A stretch of DNA of 11,351 nt, from positions 1-11,351 of the forward strand of contig JAADGY010000031.1 of assembly GCA_013152165.1 (NCBI GenBank), read 5' to 3'. A program made the translations under genes and the position numbers. This DNA comes from a bacterium. GTDB taxonomy: Bacteria > Patescibacteriota > Microgenomatia > JAADGY01. The notes below the pieces were generated by a model that had not been told where the DNA came from, searched no databases, and saw only the letters and a program-made list of their open reading frames with translations. Below are positions 5,554 through 11,237 of the stretch, piece by piece; position 1 is the stretch's first letter; the number at the start of each line of letters is the position of its first letter.

Positions 5554-6522
5554 ATGACGCAAAAAAGAAAACTTGACCATATCAAACTTGCCCTTAGCCG
5601 CAAAACCCAGGATGATTTTAATTTTTGGGACCAGGTACAACTGCCCTACACCGCCCTGCCGGAGGTTGATTGGCGCAACCTGGATACATCGGTCAACTTT
5701 CTAAACAAAAAACTCTCAATGCCCCTAATTATCTCATCAATGATTTTGTCAACCCAACCTGAAATCAACAAACTCAACCACTTACTCGTCCAATTAGCTG
5801 AAGAAAAAGAAATCGCCTTTGGCATAGGCAGCCAGCGGATTATGATCGAGCGGGGCTTAGACAAACAAGTTAAACAGCTTCGCCGTTTGGCCCCCAAAGC
5901 CTGCCTGCTGGCCAACTTCGGCGCCGTCCAACTAAACTACGGCTGGGGGATCGATCAAGCCAAACGCTGTGTTAACGCCCTCCGAGCCGACGCCTTAATC
6001 CTTCACCTTAATCCTCTTCAAGAGCTCATCCAGCCGGAAGGTGATACAAACTTCACCGGCCTCCTCAAAAAAATTAAATACCTAGTCAAACATCTTTCAG
6101 TCCCTGTTATTGTCAAAGAAGTCGGCTTCGGCATCGACCCAGACAGTGCTCAAAAACTTTATCAAGCCGGCGTCTACGGCATCGACGTCGCCGGCAAAAG
6201 CGGCACCAACTGGGCTAAAATCGAAAGTCTAAGGCGCCAAGACGATTGGGCCTACCCGCTATACCAACTCGGCTGGCCGGCCCCTTACTTGGTTGAACAA
6301 ATCAGCGCTTTTAAGCCTAAGAACAAAATCCTGATCGCCTCCGGCGGCATTCGCCACGGGCTCCACATCGCTAAAGCCATTTATTTGGGAGCTGACCTGG
6401 CCGGCATAGCCCAGCCTTTCCTAATCGCCGCTCGAAAAGGTTACACTTCCCTGGTAAAATTGTATCATCAGCTTCATTGGCAGTACAAAATAGGTTTAAT
6501 GATAACCAAAGGAAAACTATGA
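5554..6522 (+). CDS. fni: Type 2 isopentenyl diphosphate isomerase (FMN-dependent), divergent
   Basis: The enzyme interconverts IPP and DMAPP using reduced FMN and Mg2+. The 322 residues follow the family order: RKLDHI at the N-terminus, SMPLIISSM at 55-63, FGIGSQR at 89-95, ANFGAVQL at 120-127, HLNPLQELIQPEGD at 151-164 (with His151, Gln156 and metal/substrate Glu157), VPVIVKEVGFG at 183-193, DVAGKSGTNW at 211-220 and IASGGIRHG at 261-269. Two normally strict glycine motifs are altered: MTGG reads MILS (63-66) and AGxGGT reads AGKSGT. The rest of the barrel is intact, so it is probably active but its cofactor site deserves attention. An FMN-dependent dehydrogenase of the same fold is the alternative, but HLN..QE..QPEGD is specific. 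The stop overlaps the Nudix ATG. Confidence 0.88.
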   Translation: MTQKRKLDHIKLALSRKTQDDFNFWDQVQLPYTALPEVDWRNLDTSVNFLNKKLSMPLIISSMILSTQPEINKLNHLLVQLAEEKEIAFGIGSQRIMIERGLDKQVKQLRRLAPKACLLANFGAVQLNYGWGIDQAKRCVNALRADALILHLNPLQELIQPEGDTNFTGLLKKIKYLVKHLSVPVIVKEVGFGIDPDSAQKLYQAGVYGIDVAGKSGTNWAKIESLRRQDDWAYPLYQLGWPAPYLVEQISAFKPKNKILIASGGIRHGLHIAKAIYLGADLAGIAQPFLIAARKGYTSLVKLYHQLHWQYKIGLMITKGKL

Positions 6523-7166
6523 GCCCCGAAAAAACTAACATCATATTATCTCGCTTTGAACCCAAATCTCCACCCTGGAAAAAATTGGAAACTGAAAATC
6601 ATAGAATCGGAATTATTCTTATGGTTGTAAGTGATGGCAACGTCATCCTCTGGCCGGACAATAACCCAAAAGCAGAAGAAGCAACCGTCACAGAAAAACA
6701 TTACAAAATAACTATCAATGAAATGGGTGGTGATGTCCTAAACGGCATCAGCGGGGGAAGAAAACCAAAAGAAACTATATTAGAAACAATTACCAGAGAA
6801 ATGAAGGAAGAGCAACCAGATTTATCTAATATCTTAAAAAAAGCTGTTCAACAAGGTTTAGTCAACCACAGTAATGACTCTGATAATAATCTCACCTTCT
6901 TAGACTCTTACGAAGTAATCCAGACACGGAAGGGTCAAGAGGTTAGTTTTTTAGTCACCCCTTTAGTTTTAGAAGTTCCACCTGCCATCCTAAATCAGAT
7001 CAGACAAACAGTTAAAAATGTCGTCACCGCTCCTATAAATGAAGTTTTACAAACCGGCCAAGTGCGAGTTAATGGAAAATCCTATCCAGTTAGGCCACCT
7101 GCGTTAGCGGCTCTGCACCAGTTAGCTGATACAAAGTTAAAGACCAAGCCCAATGGAAACCAATAA
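6519..7166 (+). CDS. Nudix-box protein between isomerase and isopentenyl phosphate kinase
   Basis: This 215-residue protein starts at an ATGA overlap with the isomerase stop. Residues around 76-99 (GGRKPKETILETITREMKEEQPDL) match the Nudix signature G-x5-E-x7-R-E-U-x-E-E, including all the metal-binding Glu positions, but the closing Gly is Pro and the residue after it is Asp. Nudix enzymes cleave a nucleoside or other diphosphate linked to X. The flanks (GIILMVVSDGNVILWP; FLVTPLVLEVPP) fit the Nudix strands. It lacks the recognisable Cys/Glu site of type 1 IPP isomerase. The gene is visibly AT-richer than its neighbours (sample 60-base lines at 28-43% GC against about 55% in the adjacent kinase) and uses AGA and TTA codons, suggesting later acquisition. 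Substrate unknown; the context suggests a prenyl diphosphate or a housecleaning nucleotide. Confidence 0.8.
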   Translation: MSPEKTNIILSRFEPKSPPWKKLETENHRIGIILMVVSDGNVILWPDNNPKAEEATVTEKHYKITINEMGGDVLNGISGGRKPKETILETITREMKEEQPDLSNILKKAVQQGLVNHSNDSDNNLTFLDSYEVIQTRKGQEVSFLVTPLVLEVPPAILNQIRQTVKNVVTAPINEVLQTGQVRVNGKSYPVRPPALAALHQLADTKLKTKPNGNQ

Positions 7167-7965
7167 ACATATCGTCCTCATCAAAATCGGCGGCTCGCTT
7201 ATTACTAACAAAAACAAGCCCTTTTCACTGCAAGAAAGCAATCTTGATGTCATCGTCAACGAAATCGCTTATCTTTTCAACCACGCCGGTTTAAAAATCA
7301 TCCTGGGCCACGGCTCCGGCTCTTTCGGCCACACCGCCGCCGCCAAACACCAAACTCAAAACGGCCTTGACCCTAAAAACCCCAACCAGGTTTTGGGTAT
7401 GGCCCAAGTCAAAGAAGCCGCCACCCGCCTAAATCAAATCATCATCCAAAGGTTTATTAACCAAAATATTCCGGCCATTACCCTGCACCCGGACTCATTT
7501 ATGTTTGCTGAAAACAAAAAACCAATAATGGCCTTTTGGAATAACCTAAACCACCTTTTGTACCTGCCTGTCTTGCCAGTTGTTTACGGCGACGTTATCT
7601 TTGATAAATTCTTAACCGCCACCATTTTTTCCACTGAAAAAGTCTTAGCCGAAACCGCCAAGCTACTAACCGGCCAAGCCTATCAAACAACCATCGTCCA
7701 TTGCGGAGTCACCGAAGGCGTGTATGACGCCAACGGCAAGACAATACCCGTCATCACTCCTGATAATTTCAACCAGGTCAAAGCTTCTATCACCGGCTCA
7801 GCCGGAGTAGACATCACCGGCGGCATGATTCATAAAGTGAAAACCAGCCTAGAACTGGCCAAGCTTGGCATCACCTCATATATCACTGATGGTGTCACCA
7901 AGGGCAGTCTGCGCCGGCTTTTATTAGACCAAGATACAAGTAAAACAACCATCATCAAAGTATAA
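7153..7965 (+). CDS. ipk: Isopentenyl phosphate kinase
   Basis: This is a cytoplasmic amino-acid-kinase-fold enzyme that phosphorylates isopentenyl phosphate to IPP with ATP, the last step of archaeal-type mevalonate pathways. In 270 residues, IKIGGSLIT at 10-18 is the N-terminal Gly-rich phosphate loop, GHGSGSFGH at 52-60 carries the diagnostic His60 that separates IPK from other amino acid kinases, PVVYGDVIFD near 141-150 and GVTEGVYD near 180-187 are nucleotide/substrate segments, and DITGGMIHKV near 220-229 is the C-terminal ATP-site motif. Length fits the family. The start overlaps the Nudix gene by 14 bases. Codon usage returns to the GCC/GGC-rich style of the rest of the operon. Glutamate 5-kinase or UMP kinase are unlikely because of the GSFGH motif. 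Confidence 0.93.
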   Translation: METNKHIVLIKIGGSLITNKNKPFSLQESNLDVIVNEIAYLFNHAGLKIILGHGSGSFGHTAAAKHQTQNGLDPKNPNQVLGMAQVKEAATRLNQIIIQRFINQNIPAITLHPDSFMFAENKKPIMAFWNNLNHLLYLPVLPVVYGDVIFDKFLTATIFSTEKVLAETAKLLTGQAYQTTIVHCGVTEGVYDANGKTIPVITPDNFNQVKASITGSAGVDITGGMIHKVKTSLELAKLGITSYITDGVTKGSLRRLLLDQDTSKTTIIKV

Positions 7966-7978
7966 AAATACCAAAAGC

Positions 7979-8698
7979 ATGACTTTGCCAAAACACATCG
8001 CTATCATCATGGACGGCAACCGCCGCTGGGCTCAAAAAAACAAAAAAAAGGCGCTTTTCGGCCACCGCTACGCCGCCGAAACCACCATCGAACCTATCAT
8101 TGACCGTGCCCGCCAGCTGGGTATCCCATACTTGACTCTCTGGGCCTTTTCCACCGAAAACTGGCGCCGCGACCCCCAGGAAGTCCAAGGCCTTTTGCAA
8201 ATATTTCGGGATGGATTAAAAGACCAGGGCAAAAAATTCATCCAAAAGAAAATCCGCCTTAATGTTATCGGTGACTACACCGCTTTTCCCCAAGACATCG
8301 TCGAACTCACCAATTATTACCTGAAAAAAACCGCCGGTTTTACCGATCTAACCGTTACCTTTGCCCTAAACTACGGCGGCCGGGATGAAATCATCCGAGC
8401 CATCGGCAAACTTTACCAGCATCAACCCAACATCCTAGACCAGATCAAAACATCAAACTGGCAGACCCGAAAACAAATCGCCCAAACCATAGCCAAATAC
8501 CTTGATACTCACAAAATGCCGGACCCGGATATGATTATTCGAACCGGCGGCGAAAAGCGGCTTTCGGGCTATCTTCTTTGGCAAATTGAATACGCCGAAC
8601 TTTTCTTCACCCCCACCCTATGGCCAGATTTTACACCCGAAGAGCTTGACAACCTGCTCGACGAATACAAAAACCGCCACCGCCGTTTTGGAAAGTAA
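7979..8698 (+). CDS. uppS: cis-Prenyltransferase (undecaprenyl diphosphate synthase type)
   Basis: The enzyme adds IPP units in cis to an allylic diphosphate at the membrane face, giving the polyprenyl carrier for peptidoglycan and surface sugars. The 239 residues carry all landmark motifs: HIAIIMDGNRRWA at 6-18 with catalytic Asp12, FGHRYA near 27-32, WAFSTENWRR at 55-64, ALNYGGRDEI at 129-138, and PDMIIRTGGEKRLSGYLLWQ at 183-202, followed by YAELFFTPTLWPDF. Length is normal for a bacterial enzyme. Fourteen bases or fewer separate it from the kinase, so it is the last gene of the operon and ties the mevalonate route to lipid-carrier synthesis. Product chain length cannot be read from sequence alone. 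Thirteen non-coding bases precede the ATG, without a clear ribosome binding site. Confidence 0.95.
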   Translation: MTLPKHIAIIMDGNRRWAQKNKKKALFGHRYAAETTIEPIIDRARQLGIPYLTLWAFSTENWRRDPQEVQGLLQIFRDGLKDQGKKFIQKKIRLNVIGDYTAFPQDIVELTNYYLKKTAGFTDLTVTFALNYGGRDEIIRAIGKLYQHQPNILDQIKTSNWQTRKQIAQTIAKYLDTHKMPDPDMIIRTGGEKRLSGYLLWQIEYAELFFTPTLWPDFTPEELDNLLDEYKNRHRRFGK

Positions 8699-8701
8699 CT
8701 T

Positions 8702-8724
8702 TTGGCAACCCTGGGGGTTGCCAA
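8702..8724. repeat. Palindromic repeat copy 2, after uppS
   Basis: TTGGCAACCC (8702-8711), centre TGG, GGGTTGCCAA (8715-8724). The arms are identical to copy 1 at 5518-5540 and only the central three bases differ. It begins three bases after the uppS stop. GCGGGCGGGC and an A-run follow, not a T-tract, so it is not a standard terminator for uppS, though it may stabilise the 3' end. Confidence 0.9.
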
Positions 8725-8741
8725 GCGGGCGGGCAAAAAAT

Positions 8742-8770
8742 TTGACAACGGAGGAAAACAGAGATATATT
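8742..8770 (+). promoter_or_regulatory. Sigma70-like promoter for the 66-codon gene
   Basis: A perfect -35 TTGACA (8742-8747), exactly 17 bases, then -10 TATATT (8765-8770). This is the best consensus promoter in the window. It predicts a start near 8777 and a leader of about 65 bases, unlike the near-leaderless starts elsewhere here. Confidence 0.8.
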
Positions 8771-8787
8771 AGGGAAGAATTAGAAAA

Positions 8788-8829
8788 TGCCTGTTTCTCC
8801 CTTATCAACAGGCAAGAAAGAAAGGGGGT
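8788..8829 (+). promoter_or_regulatory. Leader hairpin and ribosome binding site
   Basis: TGCCTGT (8788-8794) pairs with ACAGGCA (8808-8814) around a 13-base loop in the 5' leader. AAGGGGGTGA follows at about 8821-8830, one base from the ideal AAGGAGGTGA, some ten bases before the ATG at 8841. The hairpin stops short of the site, so whether it regulates translation is open. Confidence 0.5.
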
Positions 8830-8840
8830 GAATCTAGATT

Positions 8841-9041
8841 ATGGCCTACAGCTACACAAACTCTCGCGGTGTTACTTATTACCTTCATAGCCGAGAAGTC
8901 ACCTTGAAAGGCGGTCGCGTTCAGAGGATTTACTGGTTCGCTAAAAGCGAAAACCCTCAATACGCCATCGAGGAACTGCCCGCTGGCTATCAAGTTATTG
9001 AAACCAAAAAATCAGGTCTTCCTGTTTTAAAGAAGGCCTAA
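8841..9041 (+). CDS. Conserved-looking 66-residue protein of unknown function
   Basis: The product begins MAYSYTNSRGVTYYLHSREVTL and ends TKKSGLPVLKKA. It is small, basic and soluble, with a mixed pattern (alternating YTN-GVTYYLH, KGGRVQRIYWFAK, LPAGYQVIETKKSGLPVLK) that suggests a compact beta-rich domain. I recall similar short proteins in CPR genomes but no assigned function. It is a single-gene unit with a consensus sigma70 promoter, a leader hairpin, a strong ribosome binding site and a terminator directly downstream, which implies substantial independent expression. An overlapping frame at 8702-8890 has no such support. A small structural, ribosome-associated or nucleic-acid-binding protein is possible but not shown. 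Confidence 0.85.
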   Translation: MAYSYTNSRGVTYYLHSREVTLKGGRVQRIYWFAKSENPQYAIEELPAGYQVIETKKSGLPVLKKA

Positions 9042-9053
9042 CACTTCCTAAAG

Positions 9054-9102
9054 CCTCCACTTAACCAGCCCGTTAAAGGGCCGGCCGAGTGGAGGTTTTT
9101 CT
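9054..9102 (+). terminator. Rho-independent terminator
   Basis: CCTCCACT (9054-9061) pairs with AGTGGAGG (9088-9095), with an inner GCCC (9068-9071)/GGGC (9078-9081) stem, followed by TTTTTCTT. It begins 12 bases after the stop of the 66-codon gene and separates it from the next block. Confidence 0.9.
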
Positions 9103-9110
9103 TGTCAAGT

Positions 9111-9116
9111 TACAAT
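9111..9116 (+). promoter_or_regulatory. Possible -10 box (TACAAT), leaderless
   Basis: TACAAT lies five bases before the ATG at 9122, just after the terminator. The arrangement resembles the near-leaderless starts at 1036, 1125 and 11250. No good -35 was seen, because that stretch is occupied by the terminator stem. Confidence 0.45.
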
Positions 9117-9121
9117 TACTT

Positions 9122-9325
9122 ATGAAGACAATCCGCAAAAAAGGCATCCGTTCCCACCTGGACAAATATCAAGGCAAGTGGGTAGCCGTCACCGAAGACG
9201 ATCAGGTTATCGCCTCCGGCCGCAGCCTTCAAGACATCCTCCCCTATATTAAAACCAAAAAACCAGGCCAAAAAACCGCCTATGCTCTTTACATCCCGCC
9301 TAAAAAGGGTCAAATCCAACTATGA
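9122..9325 (+). CDS. DUF5678-like small protein
   Basis: This is a 67-residue soluble protein. The core HLDKYQGKWVAVTEDDQVIASGRSLQDILPYIKTK, followed by a final AYALYIPP strand, matches the pattern of DUF5678 proteins (L-x-x-Y-x-G-K-W-V-A, a V-x-A-S/H-G-x-x-L helix, then a hydrophobic strand ending in P). The molecular function of that family is not established. The ATG at 9122 is chosen because an upstream GTG at 9089 would start inside the terminator stem. The stop overlaps the aspartic protease start by four bases (ATGA). I recall small proteins of this type next to retropepsin-like proteases in other bacteria, so the two probably act together. Confidence 0.75.
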   Translation: MKTIRKKGIRSHLDKYQGKWVAVTEDDQVIASGRSLQDILPYIKTKKPGQKTAYALYIPPKKGQIQL

Positions 9326-9711
9326 TCATTGCTAAATATCCCTACCGGCTTTGGTCCGGTTCTTATTTACCCATGATCCCCGTTTCATTCAGCCGCCACC
9401 CCAACAAAGACTTCATAAACACCTTTTGTCTTATCGACAGTGGAGCCTTCACCACCGCCCTTAGCAGCCAGTTCGCCAATGCTTTAAATATCAACATTAA
9501 AAAGGGCACTCCTCGTTCCATCGCCACCGCCGGCGGCGACAGCATCGCTTACGAGCATAAACTCTACCTCAAAATCAAAAACCACACCATAACTCTTAAA
9601 GCTCTCTTTAGTGATAAGCTAAATATAAACATCATCGGCCGCCAAGACTTTTTCGATCATTTCTTAATAATTTTTAGGCAGAGCAAAAAACAACTATGGT
9701 TAATCGGCTAA
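9322..9711 (+). CDS. Retropepsin-like (clan AA) aspartic protease
   Basis: This 129-residue protein is the size of one retropepsin protomer, which works as a homodimer. Residues 36-42 read CLIDSGA, with the catalytic Asp39 in a DSG motif (equivalent to DTG/DSG). AIATAGG-like SIATAGGD at 66-73 fits the flap approach, and NIIGRQDFFDHF at 103-114 is the conserved hydrophobic-hydrophobic-Gly segment (the I-I-G-R motif) that packs under the active site. The N-terminal YPYRLW..YLPMIPVSF is also usual. No signal peptide or membrane segment is seen, so it is likely cytoplasmic. It overlaps the DUF5678-like gene by four bases and the downstream membrane protein by 16 bases. Its substrate is unknown; the partner genes are the obvious candidates. 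Confidence 0.85.
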   Translation: MIIAKYPYRLWSGSYLPMIPVSFSRHPNKDFINTFCLIDSGAFTTALSSQFANALNINIKKGTPRSIATAGGDSIAYEHKLYLKIKNHTITLKALFSDKLNINIIGRQDFFDHFLIIFRQSKKQLWLIG

Positions 9712-10475
9712 TCCGTTTTATTTGGCGAAGGCGCGATTATGAAGTTATTCACATCTCGCTTATTTTCCTGGTTTCGGTTTTGGCCATGGTCGCGGTCATC
9801 CTGCCCCCATTAAAAAAACCGGTTAACCCTGCTTTGCCAATCCCCTACTACAGCATCGTCAACACTCTGCTTGTTTCACTGTCGCTGTGGCTTTTGTATT
9901 ATTATTTATTCCTTAGGCTTGTCGGCAAAGACCCGCTCTTGCCATTATCCAAAAAAATCACCTATATCAGAGCTTTGTTTTTAAGCTCGCTTTGGGTAGG
10001 CTGGATAGGAGAAGCCATCCATTTTACCGCCGACACCATCGGCAACTTCTTAAACCACAATCCTAACGATCCCGCCTGGCGCATTGCTTATTTTCTTGAC
10101 GAAATCCTAGGCCATATCATGGCCTATTTCGCCATTTTTATCATGGGCATTCTGGGAGTCATGCTTGAAATGCAGTATAAATCATCTCAGCTGGGCAAGC
10201 GCGGCATTGCCACCATCTCCTTTATTGGTTTTTTAACCGGTATCGGCTGGTCTGTCGCCCTTATCGAAGGTGAAGCCGCCAAAACTTTTCTGCCTTTGAT
10301 GATTATTTTCTCCGGCGCTGTTATCCTTTGGGCCGGCCTTAGAAAATGGTCAATCTCCCATAAACCCTGGAGTCTTTTTTTACTAATCGTTAACCTAGTT
10401 GCTATTATTTTCACCCTAGCCTGGGGTATTTATTGGAGAGGTTTCCCCCAATTTTCCGACCTTGGTTTAATTTAG
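9696..10475 (+). CDS. Multi-spanning membrane protein with buried acidic and His residues
   Basis: This 259-residue protein is not recognised. About seven hydrophobic segments lie near residues 18-37, 51-73, 91-107, 130-156, 171-190, 197-213 and 224-246. Conserved-looking polar residues lie in or beside the membrane: E106-x-x-H109-x-x-x-D113 (GEAIHFTADTIGNFLNHNPNDP) and D135-E136-x-x-x-H140 (YFLDEILGHIMAY), which could bind a metal or form an active site. This pattern resembles membrane hydrolases in a general way, but the HxxxH signature of the alkaline ceramidase superfamily is absent, so no family is claimed. It overlaps the aspartic protease gene by 16 bases. A starting run of Arg at 7-13 suggests a cytoplasmic N-terminus. 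Confidence 0.8.
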   Translation: MVNRLIRFIWRRRDYEVIHISLIFLVSVLAMVAVILPPLKKPVNPALPIPYYSIVNTLLVSLSLWLLYYYLFLRLVGKDPLLPLSKKITYIRALFLSSLWVGWIGEAIHFTADTIGNFLNHNPNDPAWRIAYFLDEILGHIMAYFAIFIMGILGVMLEMQYKSSQLGKRGIATISFIGFLTGIGWSVALIEGEAAKTFLPLMIIFSGAVILWAGLRKWSISHKPWSLFLLIVNLVAIIFTLAWGIYWRGFPQFSDLGLI

Positions 10476-10496
10476 ATCTTTTTACTTTTTAGTCCT

Positions 10497-10694
10497 ATGT
10501 CTACTCAACAAAACCTACCAGAGCCAAAAACTAAACCTGCAAAAAGGCCAGCCAAAACCTCGCCCCGCCGATTTCTTTTTATCATCTTTCTCATCCTCGT
10601 TCTTCTATTTGCCGGACAGTTTCTTTTTTTCCAAATAGCCTCCCTATGGCACAAATACCAAGCCGCCAACACCATGATTTTCATTCGGCAGTAA
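10497..10694 (+). CDS. Small one-pass membrane protein with basic N-terminus
   Basis: This is a 65-residue protein. Residues 1-25 are Pro/Lys/Arg-rich and should stay in the cytoplasm, 26-48 form one strongly hydrophobic helix (FLFIIFLILVLLFAGQFLFFQIA), and a short polar tail follows. It lies 21 bases after the seven-segment protein and is probably co-transcribed with it. The layout (basic tail, one helix, short outer part) is like many CPR membrane peptides and superficially like small division proteins, but no motif supports a role. Confidence 0.6.
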   Translation: MSTQQNLPEPKTKPAKRPAKTSPRRFLFIIFLILVLLFAGQFLFFQIASLWHKYQAANTMIFIRQ

Positions 10695-10710
10695 GCCTTG
10701 CGCACTCCAT

Positions 10711-10760
10711 AAAAAAGGCGGGTGTTTTTACCGCCTGCCCTCACGAGGAAAAACACCCGC
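10711..10760 (-). terminator. Minus-strand intrinsic terminator hairpin
   Basis: GCGGGTGTTTTT (10718-10729) pairs perfectly with AAAAACACCCGC (10749-10760) around a 19-base loop. Read on the minus strand the stem is followed by TTTTTT (complement of 10711-10716), which makes a Rho-independent terminator. On the plus strand no T-run follows, so it is poor for ending the gene at 10694. No minus-strand gene lies to its right. Confidence 0.7.
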
Positions 10761-10767
10761 TACCTGC

Positions 10768-10776
10768 ATTATAACA
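10768..10776 (-). promoter_or_regulatory. Minus-strand extended -10 promoter
   Basis: On the minus strand TGTTATAAT occupies 10776-10768, a perfect extended -10 (TG-N-TATAAT). A TTGATG (10794-10789) is a weak -35 at 15 bases. The predicted start near 10761 is right at the base of the terminator hairpin, so the transcript would be about 50 nt and consist of the hairpin and a U-tail. Confidence 0.45.
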
Positions 10777-10896
10777 CGAGGAAACAAACATCAAATTTAT
10801 ATGTACCGGTCACCCATTCCCATCCTAAAACCCAGCTTATCCTGTATCCCCCTTCACCCCCGGAGTGGTTTTTCCGGGCCGTGCTCCCATCTACTC

Positions 10897-10935
10897 TAGA
10901 TCCCAGATCTAATTTCCCAAAAGATCCGGGATCTA
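10897..10935. repeat. 14-bp inverted repeat with GATCC-type arms
   Basis: TAGATCCCAGATCT (10897-10910) pairs with AGATCCGGGATCTA (10922-10935) with one mismatch, around an 11-base loop. The arms resemble those at 301-337 in being built from near-palindromic GATCC/GGATC words and in having an 11-base spacing. Confidence 0.8.
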
Positions 10936-11173
10936 AAAACCCCGCATCCCCAACCCCGGGGGAAGCCTAGTTGCGAGTTTGCGGGTTGGCGAGCGACCAG
11001 TTAGCTGGTTACGGGTTTACTAATTTGCTTTACAAACTTTATAAACTTGATAAACTCATTTGAACTTTTAACTGTGCACTTTGCCCCCAAGGTTCTTTTG
11101 GTTTGGTTAGAATTTGTTATTTAGTGTTTAGTGTTTATTTGGAGCTTAGATATTAGAATTTAGGATTTATTAT

Positions 11174-11216
11174 CCAGGGGTTTCATTGAAAATTTTACCC
11201 CCTGGCTCTTTTTTAT
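11174..11216 (+). terminator. Rho-independent terminator upstream of the tRNA synthetase gene
   Basis: CCAGGGGT (11174-11181) pairs with ACCCCCTGG (11197-11205, one extra C), followed by CTCTTTTTTAT. It ends some 33 bases before the downstream ATG and ahead of that gene's -10 box, so it more likely closes upstream transcription than attenuates the synthetase, although no gene lies in the preceding 480 bases. Confidence 0.75.
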
Positions 11217-11237
11217 CCTCTCACTTTATACCTATAC

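Noticed and set aside
7958..7972. TATAAA-like internal promoter before uppS
   Set aside because: It overlaps the kinase stop and lies in a 13-base gap of an otherwise overlapping operon; no -35 element is evident, so it is likely chance AT-rich sequence.
10722..10970. Open frame of 82 codons, Pro/Ser-rich
   Set aside because: It starts in one hairpin and spans another (10897-10935), with no Shine-Dalgarno and no structured protein pattern.
10990..11050. Possible tRNA gene (stem ACCAG-CTGGT and GGGTTTAC)
   Set aside because: No GGTTCGAATCC-type T-arm, no acceptor stem pairing and no anticodon arm at the right spacing.
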